DNA of 64,000 nucleotides from Rhizobium sp. ACO-34A (GTDB lineage: Bacteria > Pseudomonadota > Alphaproteobacteria > Rhizobiales > Rhizobiaceae). Positions 24,175-32,486 of the stretch are shown piece after piece (the first letter of the stretch is position 1; every line of letters begins with the position of its first letter). Position numbers and translations under genes: made by a program. The notes beneath the pieces were generated by a model, which had not been told where the DNA came from, searched no databases, and saw only the letters and a list, made by a program, of their open reading frames with translations. The stretch lies in the NCBI GenBank assembly GCA_002600635.1, contig CP021371.1:4058501-4122500 (forward strand), read 5' to 3'.

Positions 24175-25962
24175 CTACTTACGACGCCGCCCGAGACCGA
24201 CCCAGATCTGGCTGCAGACGATCGGCACCGCGACGATGCAGATCATGATTGACGAGGCGGCTGCCAGCGTTGGCGACAGCCGGTAGAGAGCCTCCGCCCA
24301 GAGCTGCCTCGGCAAGGTGGGCATTGCCGGACTTGCAACGAAGAGCGATACGGACAGTTCATCGAACGACTGCACGAAGGCGAACAGGAAGGCGGCTGCC
24401 ATTCCCGCTTTCATCAGCGGCAGCGAAATCAGCCGGAAGGTCGCAAACCGTGTGGCACCTAGCGTCCAGGCAGCCTGATCGAGGCGTTCGTCATAGGTCC
24501 GCAGCGCCGCCATTGTCGTGATGACGACGTAAGGCAATGCGAAAATCGTATGCCCCAGCACCAGACCTGCAGAGGTCTGCAGAAGACCGATACGGCTATA
24601 CAGGTAGAACAGACCCACGCCGATGATGATCGACGGAAGTACGACTGGAATCAGGACCAGCATCAACAGGACGGATTTTCCGGGAATTCTCTGCTTGGCC
24701 AACGCATAGGCGGCGGGAATCCCGAGCGTCATGGCGAGAGTGGCCGTAAGCAGTCCAACAGCGACGGAGCGCAGAAGCGCCGCGCTCCAGGCCGGCGTGG
24801 TGAAAAATACCTCGTACCACTGCAAGGAGAAGCCCTTCGGCGGCCAGGAAAGGAACGTCGAAGCCGTAAAGGAAACAGGTAGCAGGATGAAGGCGGGCGC
24901 GGCAATGAAGGCGAAGACGGTGGCGCATACCGTCCAGAGAACCGGGCGTGACCGTTCATCCGAACTGCGCATCCGCGGTCCGCGTATTCTATCGAAAGCA
25001 TCGCCTATCGCGCCGAAGATATCACCGGCTGTCTCTGCCATGCGCATGCCTACCTTGCGAACGACTCGGCTGTTGCCGCCACCCATTCCGCCGGAGGCTT
25101 GGCTGTGATCGCCCGTCAGGGTGGAAAGCCCCAGAACCCGGTTAAAGACAGTAATCACCACCAGCGTAGCGACAAGCAGCACAACGCTGAGAGCACCTGC
25201 AAAGTTGAGGTCAAACACTTCTTCGATCTGCTGGATTATCAGCTGCGAGATCATGACGTCGCGCACGCCGCCGAGAAGTTGCGAAGCGACGAAAAAACCA
25301 AGCGAATTAACGAAGACGATCAGCCCGGCTGCCACTATGCCGGGAAGAGACAGCGGCAGGTATATCCGCCAGAAAACCTGCGCCCCACGCGCGCCGAGGG
25401 TGGCTGCAGCCCGAGAGAGATTGCCGTCGATCGATGACATGACCGGGAGCATCATCATTATGGCGATAGGTACCATGGCATGGACGGTTCCGATGAGCAC
25501 ACCGGCAAAGGTATTGATGAGGCGCAACGGACTGTCGATGAGACCCATTGAAAGCAGAAGGCTATTGAGAACACCCTGATTGCTCAGCATGAGTATCCAT
25601 GCCACCGCCCGTACGAGGAAAGACGTCCACAAAGGCAAGAGCACCCAGATCAGCAGGGCGGCTCGCGTCCCCGGCCGCACGATCGACAGCAGATAGGCGA
25701 CAGGATAACCGGCAAGGATACAGAAAACCGACGTGAGAGCGGCGATCTTGACCGAATTCAGCAACACCCGGACGTAGATCGAAGATTCGAACAGCCTTGC
25801 GAATTGCGTAAGGGTGAAATCCCCGTTCTTGTCCTGAATGCCGAGGACCAGGACCTGCAGGAGCGGATAGACGAGAAAGACCAGCAGGAAGATGACTGCG
25901 GGCAGCGCAGCAAACAGCCAGATACGGTTGGGACCAAGGGAGGGAAATACGCTACTCCGCAT
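24175..25962 (-). CDS. ABC transporter permease, two polyamine-type permeases fused
   Basis: 595 residues with two full permease halves. The first covers about residues 1-285, with coupling loop RAAATLGARGAQVFWRIYLPLSLPG. A hydrophilic linker (about 290-345) follows, and the second half covers about 350-595 with loop LDQAAWTLGATRFATFRLISLPL. The halves correspond to PotB and PotC of spermidine/putrescine-type importers; fused forms occur in iron and polyamine families. Start ATG 25962 overlaps the ATPase gene end by 11 bases, showing translational coupling. It forms an importer with the ATPase and the binding protein encoded upstream. Confidence 0.9.
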   Translation of the reverse strand: MRSSVFPSLGPNRIWLFAALPAVIFLLVFLVYPLLQVLVLGIQDKNGDFTLTQFARLFESSIYVRVLLNSVKIAALTSVFCILAGYPVAYLLSIVRPGTRAALLIWVLLPLWTSFLVRAVAWILMLSNQGVLNSLLLSMGLIDSPLRLINTFAGVLIGTVHAMVPIAIMMMLPVMSSIDGNLSRAAATLGARGAQVFWRIYLPLSLPGIVAAGLIVFVNSLGFFVASQLLGGVRDVMISQLIIQQIEEVFDLNFAGALSVVLLVATLVVITVFNRVLGLSTLTGDHSQASGGMGGGNSRVVRKVGMRMAETAGDIFGAIGDAFDRIRGPRMRSSDERSRPVLWTVCATVFAFIAAPAFILLPVSFTASTFLSWPPKGFSLQWYEVFFTTPAWSAALLRSVAVGLLTATLAMTLGIPAAYALAKQRIPGKSVLLMLVLIPVVLPSIIIGVGLFYLYSRIGLLQTSAGLVLGHTIFALPYVVITTMAALRTYDERLDQAAWTLGATRFATFRLISLPLMKAGMAAAFLFAFVQSFDELSVSLFVASPAMPTLPRQLWAEALYRLSPTLAAASSIMICIVAVPIVCSQIWVGLGRRRK

Positions 25963-27055
25963 TGTCGCCTCCCACCGCCCTGTCGTCGCGAAGCAGAACC
26001 GCATCGGCGGCGGCCCATCCGATGTGGACCGAGCATCCCGGCCGCAGGGGCTCCTGCGCCTCGAAGGTCAGTTGCAGGCTTGTCAATTCCGTGCCGCCCG
26101 CTGTCCTGAAATGGTAGCGCGTCACCGGGCCGGTGACGATCCTGGTCTCGAACGTCACCCCGATCGACGTGTCTGCCGTCTCTCCAGCTCCAAGCATGCG
26201 CACACGCTCGGGGCGAACGAGTAGCAAGCCTGTATCGCCAGCGGAAAGATCGTCGTTCTGGCGTCGGGCGCGCGCAGGGAAGCCGCCGGCATCTATGGTT
26301 GCAAATTCCGTATCGGCGGAGAGGAGCCTGCCACGCAACAGATTGGGGCTGCCGAAAAACTGGCCTGCAAACGGTGTTGCCGGGCGAAAATAGAGTTCGG
26401 CCGGCGTTCCGAGTTGCTCAATGCCGCCATCATTCATCAGGCAGATGCGATCGGACATCGCCATCGCCTCTTCCTGGTCATGCGTTACGTAGATGATTGT
26501 CGCACCCAGTTCCCGATGCAACCGCATGATTTCCATCTGCATGTGGTCGCGTAGCTTTTTGTCCAGGGCTCCGAGCGGCTCGTCCATGAGAATGACCGAT
26601 GGCTCATAAACTGCGCAGCGTGCGAGGGCTATTCGCTGCTGCTGTCCGCCGGAAAGCTCCCTCGGCAAACGGTCCGCGACATGTGGCAGCTTGACCAGTT
26701 CGAGCACATCGCGAACCTTGCGCTCGATTTCCGGAGCGCCGAGTTTGCGCATTTTCAACGGAAACGCGATGTTCTCCGCCACGGTCAGGTGAGGAAACAG
26801 GGCGTAGTTCTGAAAAACGAGACCGATGTCGCGACGGTGGGGTGGAAGGTGCGTTGCGGGAACGCCATCGATCAATATCTCGCCGCTATCGGGAACCTGC
26901 AGCCCCGCAAGAAGTTGAAGGAGCGTGGTCTTGCCCGAGCCGGAGGGTCCAAGCAGTGTCAGGAACTCTCCCTTTCGTACGGAAAGGGAGGTCGGCTTCA
27001 ATGCGACTACTTGGCCGAACCGTTTGCCGACATTCGAAAAAATGAGCTTTTCCAA
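25952..27055 (-). CDS. Polyamine-type ABC transporter ATP-binding protein (PotA-like)
   Basis: 367 residues. Walker A GPSGSGKTT, Q-loop VFQNYALFPHL, signature LSGGQQQR, Walker B ILMDEPLGALD, H-loop YVTHDQEEAM, then a C-terminal TOBE domain (from about 280). The start is a TTG at 27055: the sequence EKLIFSNVGKRFG follows as expected for the family, and AAAGG lies 9 bases upstream. An upstream ATG reading would extend into the 2-hydroxyacid dehydrogenase gene and adds unrelated residues. It overlaps the permease gene by 11 bases. Confidence 0.9.
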   Translation of the reverse strand: MEKLIFSNVGKRFGQVVALKPTSLSVRKGEFLTLLGPSGSGKTTLLQLLAGLQVPDSGEILIDGVPATHLPPHRRDIGLVFQNYALFPHLTVAENIAFPLKMRKLGAPEIERKVRDVLELVKLPHVADRLPRELSGGQQQRIALARCAVYEPSVILMDEPLGALDKKLRDHMQMEIMRLHRELGATIIYVTHDQEEAMAMSDRICLMNDGGIEQLGTPAELYFRPATPFAGQFFGSPNLLRGRLLSADTEFATIDAGGFPARARRQNDDLSAGDTGLLLVRPERVRMLGAGETADTSIGVTFETRIVTGPVTRYHFRTAGGTELTSLQLTFEAQEPLRPGCSVHIGWAAADAVLLRDDRAVGGDNAE

Positions 27056-27087
27056 GGAACCAACCTTTCTTGCCGGCCCGTTCGCGA

Positions 27088-28056
27088 TTACCGGATAGCG
27101 GGGGCTTTCACCACGTTGATGAGCGGCTGGCCCGCCATAAGGCTGCGGATATTGCCGGCGACGGCGGAATAACGGCGCTCCGCGAGCTGCTCGGTCCAGG
27201 CCGAGGCATGCGGCGTGCAGACGGCATTGTCCAGCATGTCGAATCTCAGATCGCTCGGCGTCGTGCAGTCGCCGCGATGACCGGGGTTTCGGTACCACAC
27301 ATCAAGCACCGCCCCGCCGATGGAGCGGTTCTGCAATGCCGTGTAAAGAGCGACCTCATCGATCACCGGCCCGCGCGCTACGTTGATGACGACGCCATGG
27401 CTCTTCATCCGCGACAGAACCGGCGCGTTAATTAGGCCCCGGGTCTTGTCGTTGAGATCGCAGCAGACGACGACATAGTCAGACTGCTCGAAAAGATCGC
27501 CAAGAGCCTCCGGCCCCTTCACCCATGCGGCACCGTGCGACGGCGCACGATCTCTGGATGCGACAGCCAGTATACGCATACCCATCGCTTGCGCACGCGT
27601 GGCGATCTCCTTGCCTATATGACCGAAGCCAACGATACCGAGTGTTTTGCCGGCCACCTCTCCATGCCGGGGCCGGGTGAAATAGACATCCGACCACGTC
27701 TCGTTGGAGAACATTCCTGTCAGTTCCGCCCATCGAATTTCATGATTCAGCATGGCGAGGATGCAGTATTCGGCGATCGGTCCTTCGTGATGATACATGT
27801 TGCAGACCCAGGCATCCTTCGGCACGAGGTCGAAATCGATGGCATCGACGCCGACCCCGGTTGCCTGCAGGAGCTTGAAATTGACGCGCTGCGCATGCTC
27901 TGCCTTAAAAACGACGCTGAGCAACACATCCACCTCATGCTTGCCGGTGGGCGGCAACGGAGCTTCGAGATCGATGATCTCATAGGGAAAATCCCAGAAT
28001 TTCTTGAGGCGATCGACTTGCGACACGAGCACACCGAGCAGACCAATTCTGATCAC
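27088..28056 (-). CDS. D-isomer-specific 2-hydroxyacid dehydrogenase
   Basis: 322 residues. NAD-binding motif GFGHIGKEIA near residue 147, catalytic Arg segment NVARGPVIDE, and catalytic His in TPHASAWT. These are the standard elements of the D-2-hydroxyacid dehydrogenase family, which interconverts 2-oxo and D-2-hydroxy acids. The start is GTG 28056, with GAAAGG about 7 bases upstream, and MIRIGLLG-type residues follow. It sits between the binding-protein and ATPase genes of one importer, an unusual place that suggests its substrate is related to the imported compound. Confidence 0.88.
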   Translation of the reverse strand: MIRIGLLGVLVSQVDRLKKFWDFPYEIIDLEAPLPPTGKHEVDVLLSVVFKAEHAQRVNFKLLQATGVGVDAIDFDLVPKDAWVCNMYHHEGPIAEYCILAMLNHEIRWAELTGMFSNETWSDVYFTRPRHGEVAGKTLGIVGFGHIGKEIATRAQAMGMRILAVASRDRAPSHGAAWVKGPEALGDLFEQSDYVVVCCDLNDKTRGLINAPVLSRMKSHGVVINVARGPVIDEVALYTALQNRSIGGAVLDVWYRNPGHRGDCTTPSDLRFDMLDNAVCTPHASAWTEQLAERRYSAVAGNIRSLMAGQPLINVVKAPAIR

Positions 28057-28173
28057 GGGAAAACCTTTCGATGACGGGAAGCGCGCGGGACAGGCGCAGG
28101 AAGCCAGCTGGGTCGGCGGCAAAATGCAACCGCCGGCCCGCAGGGCGGGCATGAGATTGATGCGGCCGCGATG

Positions 28174-29235
28174 TCAGCCGGCGAGCAGCCACTCGTTGAA
28201 GCGCAAGGTGGCTTGCGACGCGTTTTCCGACCAGAACTTGGTATCGATCGGAGCGATCTTCGCCAGGTTCTGTGGCGCGGTCGGCGCTCTATCGAGATTG
28301 GCTGGCGTGATGAAGTCGATTGCTCCGGGAACGGTGGGGCCGTAGCTCAGGGCCTCGCAGAAACCGCCCATGCGTTTGGCATCCAGCGCGAAGCTGATGA
28401 ACTGCTTGGCAATATCGGCGTTCGGCGTGCCCTTCGGAATAAGGAAGCCGTTGCTCGTAAAGAAGCCGCGGTCCCAATTGAGCGTCAGCTTGCCACCGCC
28501 GGCGATGACGTCGAAAATGTCGACATTGTAGTTCGGGCAGATGCTGAGATCACCGCTGCCGAGCAGGGGCAGAACCTGCGCGTCCGAATCCCACCAGATA
28601 TCTGTAACGGGTTTCAGCTCGTCGAGTTTGGCGAAGGCACGGTCCCAGCCCTCGGAGGTGGAGAGCACCTTGTAGATGTCCTTGGGATCCACGCCCGACA
28701 TGCGCAACGCAATTTCGACATTCTCGTTGACGCGCTTGCGCAGTGCGCGTGTTCCCGGCGTTTTCTGTGTATCGAGAAGATCTTCCCAGACCAGTTCCCG
28801 ACCGGGGAATTCGTTGGTCTGATAAGCCATCGTGAAGGCCACCGTCGCATAGCCGACCCAGCCGGGTGTCTTTGCATAGTCCGGCAGGGCGGCAAGCTTG
28901 GGATCCGAAAGGTCGAGCGGCTCGACAAGGTCTGCGACCTGCCAATAGGTATCGCCGCTGATTGCGCCGCTTACATCCCATTGATAGGAGCCGGACGTCG
29001 CCTGTACCTTGACCTCTGTCACCGGATTGTCGCGGCGTGCAACAAGGTTGACCGGAATGCCGGTCGCGTCGGTGAATGGATCGGCGAAATGGCTTTTTGC
29101 CGCCTCGATAGCGCTGGTGTTGAAACCGAGATTGAGCGTGCGAGCCGCATAGGCCTTGCGCAGCAATGCAGGTGCAAAGAGAGTTGAGGCTCCGAGCGCC
29201 AGAAATGTTCGCTTAGTGATACCGTTGGAGGTCAT
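28174..29235 (-). CDS. Extracellular solute-binding protein, polyamine/iron type (SBP_bac_1 or PotD-like)
   Basis: 353 residues. The N-terminus ITKRTFLALGAS followed by a hydrophobic stretch and a cleavage site near KAYAAR resembles a Tat-type leader, with Lys-Arg instead of the twin Arg. The mature part has features of spermidine/putrescine-group proteins, such as LVEPLDLS and IPKGTPNADIAKQFISFAL (helix before the hinge). ATG 29235 follows AAGGGA at a good distance. It supplies the fused permease and ATPase downstream. The ligand cannot be read from sequence; an opine-like compound is possible because of the dehydrogenase in the operon. Confidence 0.88.
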   Translation of the reverse strand: MTSNGITKRTFLALGASTLFAPALLRKAYAARTLNLGFNTSAIEAAKSHFADPFTDATGIPVNLVARRDNPVTEVKVQATSGSYQWDVSGAISGDTYWQVADLVEPLDLSDPKLAALPDYAKTPGWVGYATVAFTMAYQTNEFPGRELVWEDLLDTQKTPGTRALRKRVNENVEIALRMSGVDPKDIYKVLSTSEGWDRAFAKLDELKPVTDIWWDSDAQVLPLLGSGDLSICPNYNVDIFDVIAGGGKLTLNWDRGFFTSNGFLIPKGTPNADIAKQFISFALDAKRMGGFCEALSYGPTVPGAIDFITPANLDRAPTAPQNLAKIAPIDTKFWSENASQATLRFNEWLLAG

Positions 29236-29299
29236 GGTTCGTTCCCTTTTTTTGTGGTGCACGCCATGGAATTCCGGCCGGAGCGTGCAAACCGGCCGG

Positions 29300-30238
29300 C
29301 TAGCACTCGTCAGGCGTCGGGGGCCCCGCGAGAATTCTCAGCAGATGGGCCGGCGTCCACACAGGGATCGTGCATCCCGGCGAAAGAATGAAGTTACGTT
29401 GGCCGGCGGTGCGAAACGATTCATCGATCTGATCTCGCAACTCCTGCGGCGTCATGCGACCGATACGCGTCTCATCGACACCGCCCATGATGCACCGGCC
29501 TGTCGCCTCACGGAGATCGGCAAGGGTGGGATTGCCCGCAATCCTGTCGGAAACGCTGACCACTTCGAACGGATAATCTTCCGTCCGGTCGAGACGGACG
29601 GCATTGCCGTGCACATGCAGAAAGCGCGCCATGCCGCCTGCGGCCTCCAGCAACTCGATCTCGAAGGGCTTCATGAACGTCTCGAAAACATCGTCGTCCA
29701 CAGCCATCGGAGTTCCCGGCGCATGGGCGCTGTTGATGGCGAGAAAAACACCGTCCGCTCCCGCCTTTTTCATCTCCTCCATGAAGCGCATGAGTGTCGC
29801 GTTAATGGCGCGCAGGGCGCGAAGCGTTACGTCCTTGTTCGCAATGAGCGTTGGCACAGTAGAAATGCCCGCCCGCCGGACGATCTGACGCAAGGGATCG
29901 AACGTGGTGAAGACGATAGGCGTTTCCGGTCCGAGTTCATTTCGCAGAGACTTCACAGCCGCAATTTCACCGGCGAAAAGAGAGGCGCCCATGCCCTCTT
30001 CCTGAAACCGCTCGATATCTTCCGGACCGTAGATGCTTTCGACGCCTTCCGGGAACGGATACTGGAAATCGTTGACCATCTTGCAGATGTCCCAGTCATA
30101 TTCCCGTTGGTAGACCAGATGCCGTCGAGCATGCTCCTCCCCGCCCAGCGTTTCCGTCATGAAATGCGTCCAGCAGGTTCGCGGTGCGCGATCCACCGGC
30201 TCATTTGCGACCGCCGCGAGAAATCGTTCTCTCTTGTT
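29300..30238 (-). CDS. Uroporphyrinogen-decarboxylase-like protein (UroD/MtaA superfamily)
   Basis: 312 residues. The start NKRERFLAAVANEPVDRAPR is typical for the UroD-like family that includes MtaA/MtbA corrinoid methyltransferases. It has HVHGNA near residue 200, where UroD-like proteins carry a His segment, and GGVDETRIGRMTPQELRDQI near the end, as in family members of catabolic operons. It lacks the features of true HemE at its N-terminus. The first gene of the leftward operon under the LacI operators. Many such proteins in ABC-importer operons have no known reaction; a methyl transfer or decarboxylation is only inferred. Confidence 0.8.
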   Translation of the reverse strand, partial: NKRERFLAAVANEPVDRAPRTCWTHFMTETLGGEEHARRHLVYQREYDWDICKMVNDFQYPFPEGVESIYGPEDIERFQEEGMGASLFAGEIAAVKSLRNELGPETPIVFTTFDPLRQIVRRAGISTVPTLIANKDVTLRALRAINATLMRFMEEMKKAGADGVFLAINSAHAPGTPMAVDDDVFETFMKPFEIELLEAAGGMARFLHVHGNAVRLDRTEDYPFEVVSVSDRIAGNPTLADLREATGRCIMGGVDETRIGRMTPQELRDQIDESFRTAGQRNFILSPGCTIPVWTPAHLLRILAGPPTPDEC

Positions 30239-30282
30239 CATGAAATAACTGCCTCTGCTGAAATCAACTTCCATATCGATAT

Positions 30283-30294
30283 GATACCGGTAAC
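30283..30294. promoter_or_regulatory. LacI-type operator, half-degenerate
   Basis: GATACCGGTAAC lies 45 bases upstream of the UroD-like start. It matches the perfect palindrome at 30394-30405 in 11 of 12 bases. It probably serves the leftward operon. Confidence 0.7.
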
Positions 30295-30393
30295 ATTCCT
30301 GTCAACGGGTGACTTTGGATTATTTTTGACAGACTAGTCAGGCTATTTGACGAGGGAATTCGTTTTGCGCTATAAGTACTATAGTGGAGTTGT

Positions 30394-30405
30394 GATACCG
30401 GTATC
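30394..30405. promoter_or_regulatory. LacI-type operator, perfect palindrome
   Basis: GATACCGGTATC, a perfect 12-base palindrome with the central CG of LacI/GntR-type sites, 47 bases before the lacI-type gene. With the copy at 30283-30294 it allows control of both divergent units. Confidence 0.75.
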
Positions 30406-30451
30406 TTTTCGGATTGCTTTGCCATGGAGACGCCATCACAGCGGAGACAAG

Positions 30452-31537
30452 ATGCAAAATCCAACATCCAAAGCCACGATGAAGGACGTCTCACGTCTGG
30501 CGGGCGTCTCGAAAATGACGGTATCCCGCACACTGGCCGACCCGTCTCTCGTGTCGGCTGACACGCGCGAACGCGTGATGAGGGCAATCGAACAACTGGG
30601 CTACGTACCCGACAAGGTGGCGAGCGCCCTCTCATCCAGGCGCACCAAGTTTGTCAGTCTTATTCTCCCGACGCTGACCAACTCGAACTTCGCCGGCACC
30701 GCTCAGGGACTTGCGACCGCGCTGCGGGCAGAAGATTACCAACTGCTTATCGGCTACACTCTCTACAGTCTCGAAGAGGAGGAGCGCCTGGTCAGAACCA
30801 TGCTGGCCCGGCGTCCCGATGCAGTGGTGCTCGCCAGTACGACGCACACCAAAGCGACGACTGAGATGCTGTTGCGCGCGCATGTTCCGGTCGTGGAAAT
30901 ATGGGATATTCCCGACCGGCCGATCGACTATGCGATAGGCTTTTCCAATTTCGAGGTTGGCCGACTTGCCGCCCGGTATCTGATTTCACTGGGCCACCGC
31001 CGTATCGCCGCGATGGGGCATCGCAATGATTGCGAGGCGCTCGATGTGCGTGGGGAAAACAGATTGAATGGCTTTGCTGCCGCCTTGCGGGAAGCAGGGC
31101 TGCCTGACGATCTTGTCGTTCGCAATTGCATTGCCCCCGCCTCCTATGCCCATGGCGCGGAGTCCATAGGCGTGGTGCTTGAGCGCGCGCCCGATGTCGA
31201 GGCGGTGTTCGCGGTTGCGGACATCTCGGCGGTTGGCGCCTTGATGGAATGCCACCGCCGTCACATCAAGGTGCCCGAACAGATCTCGATTATCGGTTTC
31301 GGTGATTTCGATATAGGCCGGCAATGTGTCCCGTCGATCTCGACGATACGTGTCGACGCGGAGGACATCGGACGTCGAACAGGTGAACATCTTTTACGGG
31401 TGATCGGGTCCGAATCCGGGCGGTCGGATAGTTCGTCTTCCCATGTGGAGGACGCTGGTTTCACGCTTCTTCCGCGTGAGACGACCATGTTGAAAGTCCG
31501 CACCGATACCGGTGTTACAGAGCAATTGGCCGATTGA
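30452..31537 (+). CDS. LacI-family transcription regulator
   Basis: 361 residues from ATG 30452, which has CGGAGA about 5 bases upstream. The helix-turn-helix is at the N-terminus (MKDVSRLAGVSKMTVSRTL), followed by the hinge (PDKVASALSSRRT) and a periplasmic-binding-like effector domain (VSLILPTLTNSNFAG onward). The helix and minor-groove residues are of the GntR (gluconate) branch of LacI, which recognises ACCGGT-centred sites, in agreement with the two operators in the divergent region. It probably represses the leftward UroD/ABC/dehydrogenase operon. Its 3' end overlaps the convergent Lrp gene by 23 bases. Confidence 0.92.
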   Translation: MQNPTSKATMKDVSRLAGVSKMTVSRTLADPSLVSADTRERVMRAIEQLGYVPDKVASALSSRRTKFVSLILPTLTNSNFAGTAQGLATALRAEDYQLLIGYTLYSLEEEERLVRTMLARRPDAVVLASTTHTKATTEMLLRAHVPVVEIWDIPDRPIDYAIGFSNFEVGRLAARYLISLGHRRIAAMGHRNDCEALDVRGENRLNGFAAALREAGLPDDLVVRNCIAPASYAHGAESIGVVLERAPDVEAVFAVADISAVGALMECHRRHIKVPEQISIIGFGDFDIGRQCVPSISTIRVDAEDIGRRTGEHLLRVIGSESGRSDSSSSHVEDAGFTLLPRETTMLKVRTDTGVTEQLAD

Positions 31538-31973
31538 TGGCGATGGCCTCCATCGCGAAATAGGATGTGACCGTCTCCAGATCAAGTTTGTCGATCAGGC
31601 GTTGATAGACGTCATCGTAGCTCTTCATGTCGCGGGTCACGATCCTCAGAAGATAGTCGTAGTCACCGCCAATCCTGTAGAAATCCGTAATGTCCGGTAT
31701 CGAACTGACATGCGCGCGAAAGCGCTGCAGCCATTCGGCCGAGTGGCTGCGCGTGCGGATCACGGCGAAAACCACAAGGCCGTATCCCAGCGCCTGTGCA
31801 TTCAACCGGACGGTTTGGCTTTCGATGATGCCGCTTTCCTCCATGCTCCGGATACGGCGCCAGCAAGCGTTTTGTGAAAGGCCGACCTTTTCCGCCAGCT
31901 CCCGCTGGGACTGAGCCGCATCGCGCTGCAACTCTCCTAGAATCTTCGTATCAATTTCATCGATTTTTGGCAT
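31515..31973 (-). CDS. Lrp/AsnC-family regulator
   Basis: 152 residues from ATG 31973. The helix-turn-helix spans about residues 5-60 (IDTKILGELQRDAAQSQRELAEKVGLSQNACWRRI), followed by the AsnC ligand domain with FYRIGGDYDYLLRIVTRDM, the usual 'G..D.....V...' core. It is divergent from the ridA and PLP-enzyme pseudogenes at 32090-33571 and was probably their regulator, sensing an amino acid. An ATG 63 bases upstream exists but adds residues not typical of the family. Its end overlaps the lacI-type gene, tail to tail. Confidence 0.9.
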   Translation of the reverse strand: MPKIDEIDTKILGELQRDAAQSQRELAEKVGLSQNACWRRIRSMEESGIIESQTVRLNAQALGYGLVVFAVIRTRSHSAEWLQRFRAHVSSIPDITDFYRIGGDYDYLLRIVTRDMKSYDDVYQRLIDKLDLETVTSYFAMEAIAINRPIAL

Positions 31974-32089
31974 GATCTTTGGGTCAATTTCTCGAATATT
32001 GCCCACATGCCCGCATATTTTGAGAAAAACTCTCATAATTTCAATTATATTTTCGCGAGGTTCAACGTTGTCGCGCTTCGGGGATCACA

Positions 32090-32486
32090 ATGAAGGCAAT
32101 TTCCACACACTCGGCGCCTGCCGCAGTCGGGCCCTATTCACAGGCCGTACTCCACGATGACATGCTGTTGGTCTCCGGGCAGCTACCCATCGATCCCGTC
32201 AGTGGAACGATTTCCGCAAATGACCCGGCGGAACAGGCTCGCCAGTGTTTCGCCAATATTGCCGCCATCGCTCAGGCGGCGGGCACTGATATGGCGCGTT
32301 GTCTGCGCACGACGATCATGCTGCGGGACATGGCTCACTTTACCGAAATCAACACGGTCTACGGAAGCGTCTTCACTGAACCATATCCCGCCAGAATTGC
32401 ATTTGGAGTCGCCGCCTTGCCGAAAGGCCGCGCTTGTCGAAATCGAGGCAACGTTCGCTGTCTGCTCTTCGCGGGAGGATGCATGA
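32090..32486 (+). pseudogene. ridA-type gene with a one-base frameshift
   Basis: The start MKAISTHSAPAAVGPYSQAV and LVSGQLPIDP are typical RidA, and unlike the Rid at 4920 this copy keeps the Arg (PARIAF). Near 32424 an extra C in AAAGGCCGCGCTT breaks the frame: upstream reads ...VAALPKG, and ALVEIEATFAVCSSRE continues one frame over to a stop at 32486. If the extra base is removed, a normal Rid of about 131 residues results. Its last four bases (ATGA) overlap the start of the next gene. It follows the divergent Lrp gene, which suggests amino-acid catabolism as its past job. Confidence 0.85.

Noticed and set aside
31505..31514. Third LacI-type half-site (GATACCGGTG)
   Set aside because: It lies in the last codons of the lacI-type gene, far from promoters, and fits only partly. 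Probably chance.
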